From assembly GCF_001815355.1 (NCBI RefSeq), contig NZ_KV820360.1, positions 277,527 to 341,526 of the forward strand: 64,000 nt of DNA, read 5' to 3'. Made by a program: the position numbers and the translations under genes. Position 1 is the stretch's first letter. The number at the start of each line of letters is the position of its first letter. The notes under the pieces were generated by a model. The model was not told the origin of the DNA, did not search any database, and saw only the letters and a list, made by a program, of their open reading frames with translations. The stretch comes from Haemophilus sp. HMSC068C11 (lineage in GTDB: Bacteria > Pseudomonadota > Gammaproteobacteria > Enterobacterales > Pasteurellaceae). Positions 46,064-57,168 of the stretch are shown here, piece after piece.

Positions 46064-47830
46064 TTAAGCCGCTGATTTAATAATCACTTTTGAGTCATCC
46101 CAGAAATCTACCGGTGCATTCACCACAGGCTTAATAATGCCGGTACGAATGGTGAAATCACCAAAGCCTTCATTTTCATGACGCTCACTTGCCCAACGGC
46201 CAATCAGAGTATCAAGTTCACTGATAATTTCCCGAATCGTGATATTTTCTTTATAAAGACGTGGAATACGCACACCTTCACGATCCCCACCAATATGCAA
46301 ATTGTAACGACCAATTGCTTTGCCTACCAAACCGATTTCCGCCAGCATTGCGCGGCCACATCCATTTGGGCAACCGGTAATACGTGTAACGATATAATCA
46401 TCAGCCACGTGATGTTTCGCCATCACTTTATCCAGTTCATCAATAAAGCTTGGGAGAATTCGCTCTGATTCTGCCATCGCCAATGGACAAGTTGGGAAAG
46501 AAACGCAGGACATTGAGTTTTCACGTAATTTACTCACATCATCACGAATCAAACCGTAATCGCGTGCAATTTGTTCAATTTGTGCTTTATCCTCTTCCGC
46601 TACATTTGCCACGATCAGATTTTGGTTGGCGGTGATACGAAAATCACCTTTATGAATTTTGGCAATTTCCAATACACCACTCAGTAATTTTTTCTCATCG
46701 TTATCCACCAAGCGACCGCTTTCGATAAACAGGGTCAAATGCCAGTTGTTATCAATGCCTTTTACCCAACCGATACGATCACCGCGTTCGGTAAATTTAA
46801 ACGGACGAATCGGTTCAAATGGAATCCCCATACGACGTTCGACTTCGGCGCGGAAATTATCTAATCCCATGTTTTGAATGGTATAACGACTACGTGCATT
46901 TTTACGATCGCTACGGTTACCAAAATCTCGTTGGGTCGTTACCACGGCTTCCGCTGCTTTTAAGGTGTATTCCAACGGCACATAACCCAGTTCAAGGGAA
47001 ATATGCGGATAGGTTTTGGTGTTACCATGCTCAAGGGATAAGCCACCGCCCGCCAAGACATTAAAGCCAACCAAATTGCCGTTCTCGTCTGCAATGGCGA
47101 CAAAATCTAAGTCATTCCCGTAACAATCCACGTCATTGAGTGGTGGAATCACCACGGCTGTTTTAAATTTACGTGGCAAATAAGTTTTACCGAGAATCGG
47201 TTCTTCCTGTAAAAAATCATCGCTACTTTGGACTTTCTTACCATCAATCCATACATCTAGATAACCTCGTGTACGTGGTAACAGATGTTCTGAAATTTTC
47301 TTCGCATATTCATATGCCTGCTGATGTAGCTTTGATTCAATTGGGTTCGAAGTACACAACACATTACGGTTCATATCTGAAGCCGTTGCAATGGAGTCTA
47401 ATCCCAAACTATGCAATAAACGATGCATGGTTTGTAATTGGCTTTTCGGCACACCGTGATATTGGAAAGTTTGACGATTGGTCAAACGAATCGAACGATA
47501 ATAACTATGTTCACGGGCGAATTTATCCAATTCAATCCATTGGAATGGCTTGATAATCCCACCCGGTAAACGGCAACGTAACAGCATAAATTTCAACGGT
47601 TCGAGTTTTTCCTCTGCGCGTTCGGTACGAATATCACGATCGTCTTGTTCATACATACCGTGGAAACGGATTAATTGAAAGTTATCCCCACGAAAACCAC
47701 CGGTTAAGGAATCCTCTAAATCATCTAAAATGGTACCGCGTAAAAAGTTACTATCGGTTTTTAAACGTTCATTGTCAGAAAGCGGTTTTTCTTGCCATTC
47801 CAAGCCTTTTTGTTTGTTTTGCTCTGTCAT
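46064..47830 (-). CDS. cysI: Sulfite reductase hemoprotein beta subunit
   Basis: 588 residues from the ATG at 47830 (ribosome site GGGGTGA); a TTG five codons upstream is disfavoured. Siroheme/[4Fe-4S] enzyme reducing sulfite to sulfide by six electrons. The cluster cysteines are in [15 protein letters not shown] and [16 protein letters not shown]. Partner of CysJ, whose stop is 17 bases upstream. Last gene of the minus-strand sulfur operon, followed by a strong hairpin. Confidence 0.96.
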   Translation of the reverse strand: MTEQNKQKGLEWQEKPLSDNERLKTDSNFLRGTILDDLEDSLTGGFRGDNFQLIRFHGMYEQDDRDIRTERAEEKLEPLKFMLLRCRLPGGIIKPFQWIELDKFAREHSYYRSIRLTNRQTFQYHGVPKSQLQTMHRLLHSLGLDSIATASDMNRNVLCTSNPIESKLHQQAYEYAKKISEHLLPRTRGYLDVWIDGKKVQSSDDFLQEEPILGKTYLPRKFKTAVVIPPLNDVDCYGNDLDFVAIADENGNLVGFNVLAGGGLSLEHGNTKTYPHISLELGYVPLEYTLKAAEAVVTTQRDFGNRSDRKNARSRYTIQNMGLDNFRAEVERRMGIPFEPIRPFKFTERGDRIGWVKGIDNNWHLTLFIESGRLVDNDEKKLLSGVLEIAKIHKGDFRITANQNLIVANVAEEDKAQIEQIARDYGLIRDDVSKLRENSMSCVSFPTCPLAMAESERILPSFIDELDKVMAKHHVADDYIVTRITGCPNGCGRAMLAEIGLVGKAIGRYNLHIGGDREGVRIPRLYKENITIREIISELDTLIGRWASERHENEGFGDFTIRTGIIKPVVNAPVDFWDDSKVIIKSAA

Positions 47831-47847
47831 TTTTTCACCCCACAAAT

Positions 47848-49641
47848 CTAGTACACATCGCGTTGATAACGTTTTTCTTCACGCAGTTCATTTAAATAAT
47901 CTTCTGCTTCATCCGGACTTAAATTGCCTTCTTTAGCAATGACTTCGAGTAATGCTTGTTCCACATCTTTTGCCATTTTTGATGCATCTCCACAGACATA
48001 AAAATAAGCGCTTTCTTGTAACCATTGCCAAAGTGCGGTCGAATTTTCACGAATTTTATCTTGCACATAGATCTTCTTCTCTTGATCGCGTGACCAAGCA
48101 AAATCGTATTTATGCAAGAAGCCCTCTTTGGCAAATTGTTGCCATTCAGTTTGATAAAGGAAATCGCTGGCAAAATGCGGATTACCAAAAATCAGCCAGT
48201 TTTTACCATTTGCCTCATCGGCTACGCGTTGCTGCATAAAGGCACGGAATGGTGCCACGCCGGTACCGGAACCCACCATAATAATTGGCTTAGTCGTGTC
48301 AGTTGGCAGACGAAAATTATCGTTATGCTCTACAAATACACGCACAGCACCATCTTCTTCTACTCGATCCGCTAAAAAGCTTGAAGCTGCGCCGCTGCGT
48401 GCTCGACCTTCATGTTCAAAACGTACCACGCCAACAGTTAGATGCACTTCTTCCCCAACCTCTGCTGAAGAAGATGAAATGGAATACAAACGAGGCGTTA
48501 AAGGACGTAATAATGAAACCAGTTGTTCAGCGGTTAATTTTGCAGGAAATTTATGTAATACATCCACAATCGGTGTACGTTGAACCAATTCTTGCAATGC
48601 TTGATTATCCGAAACAAAATCATTTAGCTGTTCGTTATGTGCCAAAGCTGCATAGCCTTTCACAAAAGCAGGTGTGTTTTGAGTAAGCTCTAAATGTGAT
48701 AAAAGTGCGGTCGAAATAGTTTGCGTTTTTCCCTCAATTGTCACTTCTGTAGTAGGATCAATCTGCGCGAGCGATAAAATTTCATCGACTAACTTAGGAT
48801 CATTGTCAAACCATACACCAAGTGCATCCCCCGCTTGATAATGAAGATCCGAACCTGCTAAATCAAATTCTAAATGACGCACATCTTTATCCGACTGACG
48901 GCCGGTAATTTTCTGGTTAGTAATTAACGTTGCAGGAAATGGATTGGCTTTATTGTATTGGCTTTCCTTGGCTACCGGTGCAGTTGTAGCTGTAGCAATA
49001 CTTTGCACAACCGGTGAAGCCTGCGCAGCCTTTTCTTTTACGATAGCCACAATATCTCGGATCCATTGTTCCGCGGTTGCACTGTAATCTAAATCGGCAT
49101 CCACTCGCTCAAATAAACGCGTCGCGCCTAATTCAGCAAAACGCTGATCAAAATCCTTGCCTGCTTGGCAGAAATTTGGATAAGAACTATCCCCTAATCC
49201 CAACACAGCAAATTGCAATTCGGTGAGTTTGGGTGCTTTTTTACCGTTTAATAACTTATGCAATACCACGCCTTCTTCTGGTGGCTCGCCTTCACCTTGT
49301 GTGGAAGTCACTAAAAGCAAGTATTTTTCATCAGCAATGGTTTTCGCTTTATAATCTTTTAAAGCGACACGTTTCACGGCAATACCGGCTTCTGTAAGCT
49401 CTGCGGCAACTTTATCTGCCACCGATTTAGCATTGCCAGTTTGTGAGCCTGAAAGCACTGTAATTGAAAAAGGTTCTGCCGAAAGTGCGGTCAAATTTGC
49501 TGCCAAATGTTGCCCAGCAACCTGTTGTTCTACACCGGAAGCTTGCGACCATGCATAACCCGAAAGCCATGCCAATTGAAGGGGCGTTAGTGTTGGTAAG
49601 AGATTTAGTATTTCTGTTGGTAATGGATTGTTGTGTTGCAT
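47848..49641 (-). CDS. cysJ: Sulfite reductase flavoprotein alpha subunit
   Basis: 597 residues from the ATG at 49641 (ribosome site GGGGA). FMN domain ([18 protein letters not shown], near residue 62), then FAD and NADPH domains with [20 protein letters not shown] cut at its core [22 protein letters not shown] and [13 protein letters not shown], ending in KRYQRDVY. It passes electrons from NADPH to CysI. Three uptake signals lie inside the gene, which suggests long residence in this genome. Confidence 0.96.
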   Translation of the reverse strand: MQHNNPLPTEILNLLPTLTPLQLAWLSGYAWSQASGVEQQVAGQHLAANLTALSAEPFSITVLSGSQTGNAKSVADKVAAELTEAGIAVKRVALKDYKAKTIADEKYLLLVTSTQGEGEPPEEGVVLHKLLNGKKAPKLTELQFAVLGLGDSSYPNFCQAGKDFDQRFAELGATRLFERVDADLDYSATAEQWIRDIVAIVKEKAAQASPVVQSIATATTAPVAKESQYNKANPFPATLITNQKITGRQSDKDVRHLEFDLAGSDLHYQAGDALGVWFDNDPKLVDEILSLAQIDPTTEVTIEGKTQTISTALLSHLELTQNTPAFVKGYAALAHNEQLNDFVSDNQALQELVQRTPIVDVLHKFPAKLTAEQLVSLLRPLTPRLYSISSSSAEVGEEVHLTVGVVRFEHEGRARSGAASSFLADRVEEDGAVRVFVEHNDNFRLPTDTTKPIIMVGSGTGVAPFRAFMQQRVADEANGKNWLIFGNPHFASDFLYQTEWQQFAKEGFLHKYDFAWSRDQEKKIYVQDKIRENSTALWQWLQESAYFYVCGDASKMAKDVEQALLEVIAKEGNLSPDEAEDYLNELREEKRYQRDVY

Positions 49642-49701
49642 AAGTTTCCCCACAAGAAAATGAGTAATATCAGTAAATTCACATATTAAAGAAAACGCGA
49701 G

Positions 49702-50985
49702 TTAGAGAATCATACCGGCTGCTACGGTGTTATAAGTTGCCTCATCAACTAAAATAAAGGCACCACCAGCAATATTTTCTTCATAAGTTGTGGCAACAAT
49801 CGGTTTCTGTAAACTTAAACGTACTCGAGCAATATCATTCATCTTTAAGGCTGTAGCGCCACTTTCTTGTTCGAGTGTATGAACGTTTAACACGCTTTCA
49901 ATTTCACTGATTTTGGCAAATATGGTTTGCGTACCATGTTTAAGTAAATATTTACGGGCAGTATTTAATGGGCGTTCATCAAACCAACAAATTGTGGCTT
50001 CAAGTTGCTTTTGTGGTGTAAGTGATGAACTTTCATCTACAAATAAATCACCACGGGAAATATCAATATCGCGATCTAAACGTAAGGTAATCACTTCCCC
50101 GGCCACCGCCTGTGTCACCTCACCTTTTGGCGTAATAATCTCGGTCACCTTAGCTGTTAATCCATTTGGTTCAATTCGAATAGTCTGCCCCAGTTGCACT
50201 GAGCCACGTTCGATTCGACCTTGATAACCGCGAAAATCATCAGCTTTATCTGCATCCTGACGTACGACTAATTGCACGGGGAAATAGAAATCAGCATTGG
50301 AATGACTCACCTCATCCACACTTGGTAAATTTTCTAAAATGGTGAGTAAAGGTTCGCCTTGATACCAAGAGGTGCTTTCACTTGCATATACTAGGTTATC
50401 GCCAAGCAATGCAGATACCGGCACAAAATGTACCTCTTTTAATCCGAGTTGTGCCACCAATTGACGATACGCCTCCACAATGGCATTGAATTTTTCTTCG
50501 CTGTAATCCAATAAATCCATTTTGTTCACCGCCACTAAAATATGCGGACAATTTAATTGACGTAAAATCGCTGAATGACGTTTAGTTTGTGGTAAGAGTT
50601 GTAACGGTTTTTCATCAAAATTCAGCTGAGAAGCATCAATTAAGACGATTGCAGCAGATGCTGTACTCGCGCCTGTCACCATGTTACGTGTGTATTGCTC
50701 ATGTCCTGGGGTGTCGGCAATGATGAATTTACGTTTTGCCGTGGAGAAATAGCGATAGGCTACATCAATGGTAATGCCCTGTTCACGTTCTGCTTCCAAA
50801 CCATCTGTCAAAATAGAAAAATCAATGGCTTCTTTATTGCCTTTCTCTTTTCCTGCGTTAAGGGTTTTGATTTGGTCGGTCAATAACGCTTTGCTATCGT
50901 AAAGTAAGCGGCCGATTAAGGTACTTTTCCCGTCATCTACACTACCGGCAGTAATAAAACGAAGTGGAGTTGAATGTTGTGTCAT
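49702..50985 (-). CDS. cysN: Sulfate adenylyltransferase GTPase subunit
   Basis: 427 residues. EF-Tu-like GTPase with G1 GSVDDGKSTLIGRLLYD, G3 DTPGHEQYTRNM and G4 NKMDL. GTP hydrolysis drives formation of APS from ATP and sulfate by CysD. Somewhat shorter than the E. coli protein (475), and with no APS kinase (CysC) domain fused. The 123-base gap before it (50986-51108) holds no convincing gene or hairpin. Confidence 0.95.
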   Translation of the reverse strand: MTQHSTPLRFITAGSVDDGKSTLIGRLLYDSKALLTDQIKTLNAGKEKGNKEAIDFSILTDGLEAEREQGITIDVAYRYFSTAKRKFIIADTPGHEQYTRNMVTGASTASAAIVLIDASQLNFDEKPLQLLPQTKRHSAILRQLNCPHILVAVNKMDLLDYSEEKFNAIVEAYRQLVAQLGLKEVHFVPVSALLGDNLVYASESTSWYQGEPLLTILENLPSVDEVSHSNADFYFPVQLVVRQDADKADDFRGYQGRIERGSVQLGQTIRIEPNGLTAKVTEIITPKGEVTQAVAGEVITLRLDRDIDISRGDLFVDESSSLTPQKQLEATICWFDERPLNTARKYLLKHGTQTIFAKISEIESVLNVHTLEQESGATALKMNDIARVRLSLQKPIVATTYEENIAGGAFILVDEATYNTVAAGMIL

Positions 50986-51108
50986 ATTTCTTCCTTATAT
51001 TCTGTTAATTATTCTTTTGTATTTCATCATCTTTGAATCATGCCCCATATCAATCGCTTAAGCCATTTAACTGTATCTTACTCTTTGTTACTTTCTGGCG
51101 TAGAAATA

Positions 51109-52032
51109 CTAGAAATATCCTTCTTTTTTCCGTTTCTCCATGGCGGCTTCGCTGGCTTGGTCGTCTAGACGAGTCGCGCTGCGCTCAGAAATGTCGGCAA
51201 TAGCGGTTTCTTCAATAATTTCTAATGGTGTTGATGCTGTGCTTGCCACCGGACAGGTACAACTAATATCGCCTACGGTGCGAAAACGAACATCCAATAC
51301 TTCGCTGACTTCATTCGGCAATTTAGGGGTTAATGGCGTCACTGGCACTAATAAACCTTTTCGACGTACAACTTCGCGTTTATGACTGTAATAGATAGGA
51401 GGCAATTCCAAATTCTCACGAGCGATATATTGCCAAATGTCTAATTCCGTCCAGTTAGAAATTGGAAACACCCGCATGTTTTCGCCTTTATGCAATTTAG
51501 CATTGTACAGAGACCATAATTCCGGACGTTGTGCCTTAGGATCCCATTGACCGAACTCATCACGGAACGAGAAAATTCGTTCTTTTGCACGGGCTTTTTC
51601 CTCATCACGGCGTGCACCGCCCATCAAGGCATCAAATCCATTCTCTGCGATGGTCTCTAATAAAGTGACCGCCTGTGCCGCATTACGCGAATCAGTTTCT
51701 TTGCGCAATACCACCGTACCTTTGGCAATAGAATCTTCCACATGTCCAACAACTAAACGCGCGTTAAGTTTTGCCACTTGCTCATCTCGAAATTGGATCA
51801 CTTCCGGATAATTATGACCGGTATCAATATGCACCAAGGGAAACGGTAAATGTACCGGACGATCACCTAACTGAAATGCTTTACGGGCTAACGCCAGCAA
51901 TACCACAGAATCCTTCCCTCCGGAAAAGAGCAACGCCGGGTTTTCACATTCCGCGACGACTTCACGAATAATATGAATCGACTCTGCCTCGAGCCAGTCT
52001 AGATGTTGGTTGTTGAGTTCGGTTTTTGTCAT
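51109..52032 (-). CDS. cysD: Sulfate adenylyltransferase subunit 2
   Basis: 307 residues. PP-loop ATP pyrophosphatase fold with LLFSGGKDSVVLLALA near residue 35; further family blocks are HIDTGHNYPEVIQFRD and GGARRDEEKARAKERIFSF. It forms the ATP sulfurylase with CysN and makes adenosine 5'-phosphosulfate. It begins 20 bases after cysH. Confidence 0.96.
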   Translation of the reverse strand: MTKTELNNQHLDWLEAESIHIIREVVAECENPALLFSGGKDSVVLLALARKAFQLGDRPVHLPFPLVHIDTGHNYPEVIQFRDEQVAKLNARLVVGHVEDSIAKGTVVLRKETDSRNAAQAVTLLETIAENGFDALMGGARRDEEKARAKERIFSFRDEFGQWDPKAQRPELWSLYNAKLHKGENMRVFPISNWTELDIWQYIARENLELPPIYYSHKREVVRRKGLLVPVTPLTPKLPNEVSEVLDVRFRTVGDISCTCPVASTASTPLEIIEETAIADISERSATRLDDQASEAAMEKRKKEGYF

Positions 52033-52052
52033 GTTTTTCTTCCTATATTTTT

Positions 52053-52787
52053 CTACTTATGTAATCCACATTCCTTACTATCTTTACTCTCCCACCACCA
52101 GCGGCCGGCGCGAATATCTTCGCCCTGTTTAACTTGGCGGGTACAAGGATCGCAGCCAATGCTTGGAAATCCTTGATGGTAAAGATCGTTATAAGGCACA
52201 TTGTTCGCTAAGATATAAGCCCACACATCTGTTTCTGACCAATCAAAAATAGGATTGTATTTATCAATACCACGAGACTGATCTTGCTCAGCAAAAGGGA
52301 GCGCAGTACGTGTAGCCGATTGTTCTCGACGTTGTCCGGTCAGCCATGCATCTGCACCTTGAATCGCGCGATTTAACGGTTCGATTTTACGGATATGGCA
52401 ACACTCGCGACGTAATTCCACGCTTTCATAAAAAGCAAATTTCCCTTTTTCTTCCTCGTAGCGAGTCACTTCATCAGCAATCGGCTGAAAGCGTTCTATT
52501 TGAAGATGTGGATAGACTTTCTCAAGGTTGTCTAATAAATTTAACGTATCTTGATGGAGTAAACCGGTATCTAAAGTAAAAATACCAATATCTAAGTTTT
52601 CACGCGCAATGACATCGGTAATGACCATATCTTCTACGGCTAAACTGCTGGCAAAGCGTGCATCCTGATGGCCATCAGCTATTTGATGTAAACGTTGCTT
52701 CAATGTGGCTGTTTTTTCTGCCAAGTGATCTTTAGTATCAAGGCTAACGAGTGGAATTCGCCAAAAAGTCGGTTTAAATAAACTCAT
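52053..52787 (-). CDS. cysH: Assimilatory APS reductase type CysH, [4Fe-4S]
   Basis: 244 residues; of two adjacent ATGs the second (52787) sits at normal distance from AAGGAG, whose first bases are the cysG stop. PP-loop fold (ASSLAVEDMVITD). Four cysteines in RRECCHIRKIEPL and IGCDPCTRQVKQ form the CC...CxxC set that binds a [4Fe-4S] cluster and marks APS reductases; the PAPS-only enzymes of E. coli lack these. The catalytic Cys is in the C-terminal ECGLHK. It reduces APS (possibly also PAPS) to sulfite using thioredoxin. Confidence 0.93.
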   Translation of the reverse strand: MSLFKPTFWRIPLVSLDTKDHLAEKTATLKQRLHQIADGHQDARFASSLAVEDMVITDVIARENLDIGIFTLDTGLLHQDTLNLLDNLEKVYPHLQIERFQPIADEVTRYEEEKGKFAFYESVELRRECCHIRKIEPLNRAIQGADAWLTGQRREQSATRTALPFAEQDQSRGIDKYNPIFDWSETDVWAYILANNVPYNDLYHQGFPSIGCDPCTRQVKQGEDIRAGRWWWESKDSKECGLHK

Positions 52788-52797
52788 CATCCACTCC

Positions 52798-54228
52798 TTA
52801 CGCCACTTGACCGATAGTTAAACTTTCTAGGGTAAAGTGCGGTTGTTTTTGACGTTGTTTTTCTTCGCCAAACCACGCTAATTGTTCGTGTAATTTCACC
52901 ACTTCTCCCACCACAATTAAGGCCGGCGTCTCTGCTTTTTCTGCTAATTCAGCTAAATTTGCGAGTGTACCAATCGCTGTTTTTTGAGTAATTTGAGTGC
53001 CTTGACTAATAATCGCAACAGGCGTATTCGCAGCGCGACCATATTGTTGTAAATGTTCAGCAATGACTTGCGCTTTTAACGTCCCCATATAAATGACTAA
53101 GGTTTGATGACTTCTTGCTAAGGTTTGCCATTCAATATCAGACGCATCGGCTTTACGATGACCGGTCACAAAAATGGCGCTTTGTGCATAATCACGGTGA
53201 GTTAATGGAATGCCGGCATAGGCTGTTGCGCCAATGCCTGCTGTAATACCGGGTACAACCGAAAATGGAATTTGATGTTGAGCTAATACTTCTAATTCTT
53301 CACCACCGCGTCCAAAAACGAAAGGATCGCCGCCTTTTAAGCGCACTACTCGCTTGCCTTGTTGGGCAAGGGTTAATAACAATTGGTTGGTTTCTTCTTG
53401 TGCGACAGAACGACCATTGGCACGTTTCCCCACAAAAATACGTTCTGCATCACGACGAATCAAAGAAAGAATCTCATCAGAAACCAATGCATCGTAAAGC
53501 ACCACATCAGCTTGTTGAATTTCCTGTAAACCGTTAAGAGTTAATAACCCAGCATCGCCAGGACCGGCACCAACTAAAGAGACAAAACCACCTTGATAGT
53601 TATTTTCTAGTTGTTCAGCTAATTCCTCTTCAGCTTGTGCCTCTTGTTGATTCTTAACGAGACTTGCAAAACGTCCACTAAACATTTTTTCCCAAAAACG
53701 GCGACGTTCGGTGACCGATGCCAATTTTGCTTTTACTTGATCACGCCACTTACCAGAAATCTCAGCGATTTTGCCTAAATGTTGTGGCAATAATGCTTCC
53801 AGTTTCTCACGTAATAAACGGGCTAATACCGGCGCCTTTCCACCACTCGAAATCGCGATTTGGATCGGATTACGATCAATAATAGAAGGAAAGATAAAAC
53901 CACAATGAGGTTGATCATCTACCACATTGACTAATTTATGTTGGCTTTCGGCTAAATGGAAAATACGGTGATTTAATACCTCATCATTTGTTGCCGCGAT
54001 CACTAACATCACCGTTCTCATTTGTTCGGCATTAAATTCTTTCGCAATCCATAGCACTTTATTTTGACGTTCAAGCTCGCTTAATTCCTCATTTAATTGG
54101 CGAGCAACAATACGGACTTGAGCATTTGCTTTGAGCAACAACCCAACTTTACGAGCAGCTACTGAACCACCGCCGACAACAAGTACCGGGCGACCAGTTA
54201 AATCAGCAAAAAGTGGAAAATAATTCAT
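52798..54228 (-). CDS. cysG: Siroheme synthase, trifunctional
   Basis: 476 residues from the ATG at 54228 with AGGAG 9 bases upstream. The N-terminal part (1-210) is the NAD-dependent precorrin-2 dehydrogenase/ferrochelatase with [19 protein letters not shown]; the C-terminal part (215-476) is uroporphyrinogen-III methyltransferase with [18 protein letters not shown] and [16 protein letters not shown]. It makes the siroheme of CysI. The conserved Ser block [18 protein letters not shown] is intact. Confidence 0.96.
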   Translation of the reverse strand: MNYFPLFADLTGRPVLVVGGGSVAARKVGLLLKANAQVRIVARQLNEELSELERQNKVLWIAKEFNAEQMRTVMLVIAATNDEVLNHRIFHLAESQHKLVNVVDDQPHCGFIFPSIIDRNPIQIAISSGGKAPVLARLLREKLEALLPQHLGKIAEISGKWRDQVKAKLASVTERRRFWEKMFSGRFASLVKNQQEAQAEEELAEQLENNYQGGFVSLVGAGPGDAGLLTLNGLQEIQQADVVLYDALVSDEILSLIRRDAERIFVGKRANGRSVAQEETNQLLLTLAQQGKRVVRLKGGDPFVFGRGGEELEVLAQHQIPFSVVPGITAGIGATAYAGIPLTHRDYAQSAIFVTGHRKADASDIEWQTLARSHQTLVIYMGTLKAQVIAEHLQQYGRAANTPVAIISQGTQITQKTAIGTLANLAELAEKAETPALIVVGEVVKLHEQLAWFGEEKQRQKQPHFTLESLTIGQVA

Positions 54229-54239
54229 GGGTATCACTC

Positions 54240-55247
54240 CTATTTATTCACTTTATCAGCACATTGTGCACTGACATATAAACGATCAAATAAGCCGTTA
54301 TCGACAAAATGTTTGGTATTAATCGCCTCCCACGAACCAAAACGTTGGTTCACATCAAATTGATTCACTTCAGGAAAAAGTGCGGTCGTTTTAGCAATAA
54401 TTTTTTTATCTGTCGGACGGAAATAATTTTTGGCTGCCAGTTCCTGTGCTGAGATTGACCATAAATAGCTCAAATAATCATGGGAAAGTTGATGCAAACC
54501 ATCTGCCTGCGTATTTTTATTCACTTCCGCCACATAAATTGGGGTATAGGCTGTTATACTCGGATACACCACTTCAAAGCTATTTTCGCCCAGTGTTTTA
54601 GCCGCTAGCGCTGCTTCATTTTCCGGGGCAATTAAAACATCACCGATATTACGCTGTGTAAAAGAAATACTGGCACTGCGCGCCCCCGCCTCTAAAACCG
54701 GCACATTTCTTAGCAGGCGTAACATAAAATCTTGTGGTTTATCACTATGCTGTTCGGCATAAGCTAAAGCCGATAAATAAGCAAAGCGTCCATTTGCTGA
54801 CGTTTTGGGATTAGCAAAGACAACTTTGACATCATTCCGAATCAAATCCGACCAGTCTTGAATGTGTTTTGGATTTCCTTTTCTCACCAGAAGCACCATC
54901 ACTGACCCAAAAGGAACGGCACCATTCGGTAATACTTGCTGCCAATCCGCATCCACTAAGCCTTTTTTAACTAAAGCGTCGATATCATTACTTTGTGTCA
55001 ATGTCACCACATCTGCAGGCAAGCCGTTTAACACGCCGAGCACCTGTTTACTGGCGCCACCATGCGATTGTGAAATCATCACGTCTGAGGGAAATTCACG
55101 TTGAAATGCGATGTTATATTCCTTATAGAAATCACGAATCACGTCATAAGACACATTCAGTAGCACTGTTTTTTGTTCCGTACTGGTATGCCATAAACAA
55201 GCTGCTAAGCCGAAAGAAAGCACTGAAAATAAAGCAATTTTTTTCAT
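54240..55247 (-). CDS. sbp: Sulfate-binding protein, predicted lipoprotein
   Basis: 335 residues from the ATG at 55247 (ribosome site AAGGAG). Family blocks [40 protein letters not shown] (key SHGGASKQ) and [16 protein letters not shown] show a sulfate/thiosulfate-binding protein. Unlike soluble E. coli Sbp, the signal ends in the lipobox-like LAAC at Cys17 with Leu next, so it is probably lipid-anchored. First gene of the minus-strand cys operon, opposite cysTWA, which would form its permease. Confidence 0.9.
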   Translation of the reverse strand: MKKIALFSVLSFGLAACLWHTSTEQKTVLLNVSYDVIRDFYKEYNIAFQREFPSDVMISQSHGGASKQVLGVLNGLPADVVTLTQSNDIDALVKKGLVDADWQQVLPNGAVPFGSVMVLLVRKGNPKHIQDWSDLIRNDVKVVFANPKTSANGRFAYLSALAYAEQHSDKPQDFMLRLLRNVPVLEAGARSASISFTQRNIGDVLIAPENEAALAAKTLGENSFEVVYPSITAYTPIYVAEVNKNTQADGLHQLSHDYLSYLWSISAQELAAKNYFRPTDKKIIAKTTALFPEVNQFDVNQRFGSWEAINTKHFVDNGLFDRLYVSAQCADKVNK

Positions 55248-55504
55248 TTTCACTCTCCTTCGTTATTACCCTCAATTTCGTGTGGCTAAATTTATATCGT
55301 AAAATGTTAAGTACAAAAAATAACGAAAAAGCATTTTATAGAACAAAACGAAATATAAAATCAAAAACCAAACGTTTTCTTATTTCACTTTGGAATATTA
55401 AATAAATTTCCGTTCTTTGCCATTATGGAAAAGAGCGGTTATTTTTTTGAACATTTCAAAACGCTTACAAAGCTTAGGTATTTATCTGTTGTGAAGGTGG
55501 GATA
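55248..55504. promoter_or_regulatory. Divergent control region between sbp and cysT
   Basis: A 257-base AT-rich gap holding the promoters of both halves of the sulfur regulon. I see a TATAAA-like box on the minus strand near 55293 and an uptake-signal variant GAGCGGTTA near 55432. CysB sites are expected here on general grounds but their loose consensus cannot be recognised by eye. Confidence 0.5.
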
Positions 55505-56326
55505 ATGAAAACCGTATTACCAGGATTTAAACGAAGTATGTTAATTACATTAGCCTGGCTCGGCTCAATGGTATTGTTGCCATTAACATTGCTTGTGCTC
55601 ACTGCATGGCAGTTAAAATGGGCTGATATCGTTCAAATCATCACGAGTGAACGAGTGATCTCATCCTTAACGCTATCCTTTGAAATGGCGGCAATTGCGA
55701 CGTTAATTAATATCGTTTTTGGCTTTTTATTGGCATGGGTTTTAGTGCGTTATGACTTTCCAGGTAAGAATCTCGTCAATGCTTTAGTGGATTTACCTTT
55801 TGCTTTACCCACTGCCGTTGCTGGTATCGCACTTGCCTCGCTTTATGCTCCGACTGGACTGATTGGGCAATGGCTAAGCCATTTAGGGATTCAACTTGCT
55901 TATACTCCAAGTGGTATTGCGATTGCGTTGATTTTTGTCAGCTTGCCTTTTACCGTTCGAGCGATTCAACCCGTATTAGCAAATCTCGATCCTAGCTATG
56001 AAGAAGCAGCCCAAATTTTAGGTGCATCCAGATTAACAACATTGCGAAAAGTCATTATCCCAGCGGTATTGCCTGCATTAATAGGCGGTGCAGGTATGGG
56101 ATTTGCGCGATCGCTTGGTGAATACGGCTCAGTCATTTTTATTGCGGGTAATGTGCCACTCGTCTCAGAAATTGCACCATTGATTATTATGTCAAAACTT
56201 GATTTGTATGACGTGCAAGGCGCATCTGTGGTTGCATTATTAATGCTTGCCATTTCATTTCTGTTGATTTTATTCATTAACTTAGCGCAATGGTCTGTTG
56301 CCAAACGCATTAGTCCAATTCGATAA
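55505..56326 (+). CDS. cysT: Sulfate/thiosulfate ABC permease CysT (CysU)
   Basis: 273 residues with six membrane helices and the loop EEAAQILGASRLTTLRKVIIP, followed by GGAGMGFARSLGEYGSVIFI, the CysT form of the ABC permease signature. It pairs with CysW. The ribosome site AAGGTGGG precedes the ATG. First gene of cysTWA. Confidence 0.95.
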   Translation: MKTVLPGFKRSMLITLAWLGSMVLLPLTLLVLTAWQLKWADIVQIITSERVISSLTLSFEMAAIATLINIVFGFLLAWVLVRYDFPGKNLVNALVDLPFALPTAVAGIALASLYAPTGLIGQWLSHLGIQLAYTPSGIAIALIFVSLPFTVRAIQPVLANLDPSYEEAAQILGASRLTTLRKVIIPAVLPALIGGAGMGFARSLGEYGSVIFIAGNVPLVSEIAPLIIMSKLDLYDVQGASVVALLMLAISFLLILFINLAQWSVAKRISPIR

Positions 56327-56335
56327 GAGGTATTT

Positions 56336-57151
56336 ATGAAAACCCAATCGTGGCAAAAATGGATCTTAATTCTGACCGCACTCAGTTTTTTTACGATCAT
56401 CTTATTGCTCCCATTATTTACCGTATTCTATTCAGCCCTTGAACAAGGAATTGGTCTATTTTTCGCTGCATTAAAAGAACCTGAAGCCTTAGCGGCTATT
56501 TGGCTTACGATCAAAGTCTCGTTAATTGTATTACCTATTAACATTTTTATCGGTGTGGTTATGGCTTGGGCTATTGCTTATTTTGACTTTAAGGGGAAAA
56601 GCTTATTAACCGCACTACTCGACCTCCCCTTTTCCATTTCACCAGTGGTTGTAGGATTAATGTTCTTACTGTTGTTTGGGTTAGATGGACTTTGGGGCGC
56701 ATGGTTTGCTGAACACCATATTCGTTTTATGTTTGCAACACCAAGCATTGTTATCGTGACCTTATTCGTCACCTTTCCACTTATTGCAAAATCATTAATT
56801 CCAACCATGTCAGCACAAGGCACAAGTGAGGAACAAGCTGCGTTAATCTTAGGTGTATCTACTTGGCAACTTTTCTGGCACGTAACGCTACCAAAAATAA
56901 AATGGGCATTAATTTATGGTGTGATTTTAAGTAACGCTCGTGCAATGGGTGAATTCGGTGCCGTAAGTGTTGTATCTGGTCATATTCGCGGTTTGACTAA
57001 TACAATTCCGCTTTATGTAGAAATTAGTTACAACGAATATCAATTTGTTGCCGCATTTACTTGCGCCAGTTTATTAGCATTAATCGCAGTGGGAACACTA
57101 GGATTGCAAAACGTAGTGAGATATGTGGAAAAGAAAAAAATCCAAGAATAA
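56336..57151 (+). CDS. cysW: Sulfate/thiosulfate ABC permease CysW
   Basis: 271 residues, six membrane helices; [22 protein letters not shown] and [20 protein letters not shown] are the CysW-type signature segments. It forms the heterodimeric channel with CysT. Starts 9 bases after cysT and ends 17 bases before cysA. Confidence 0.95.
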   Translation: MKTQSWQKWILILTALSFFTIILLLPLFTVFYSALEQGIGLFFAALKEPEALAAIWLTIKVSLIVLPINIFIGVVMAWAIAYFDFKGKSLLTALLDLPFSISPVVVGLMFLLLFGLDGLWGAWFAEHHIRFMFATPSIVIVTLFVTFPLIAKSLIPTMSAQGTSEEQAALILGVSTWQLFWHVTLPKIKWALIYGVILSNARAMGEFGAVSVVSGHIRGLTNTIPLYVEISYNEYQFVAAFTCASLLALIAVGTLGLQNVVRYVEKKKIQE

Positions 57152-57168
57152 CAACAGGAACACAATAC

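Noticed and set aside
50986..51108. Small gene between cysD and cysN
   Set aside because: No start codon with a ribosome site and no frame of useful length; it looks like plain spacer.
57061..57168. N-terminal extension of cysA
   Set aside because: It runs inside cysW in another frame and lacks ABC features; the ATG at 57169 has a ribosome site and gives the usual length.
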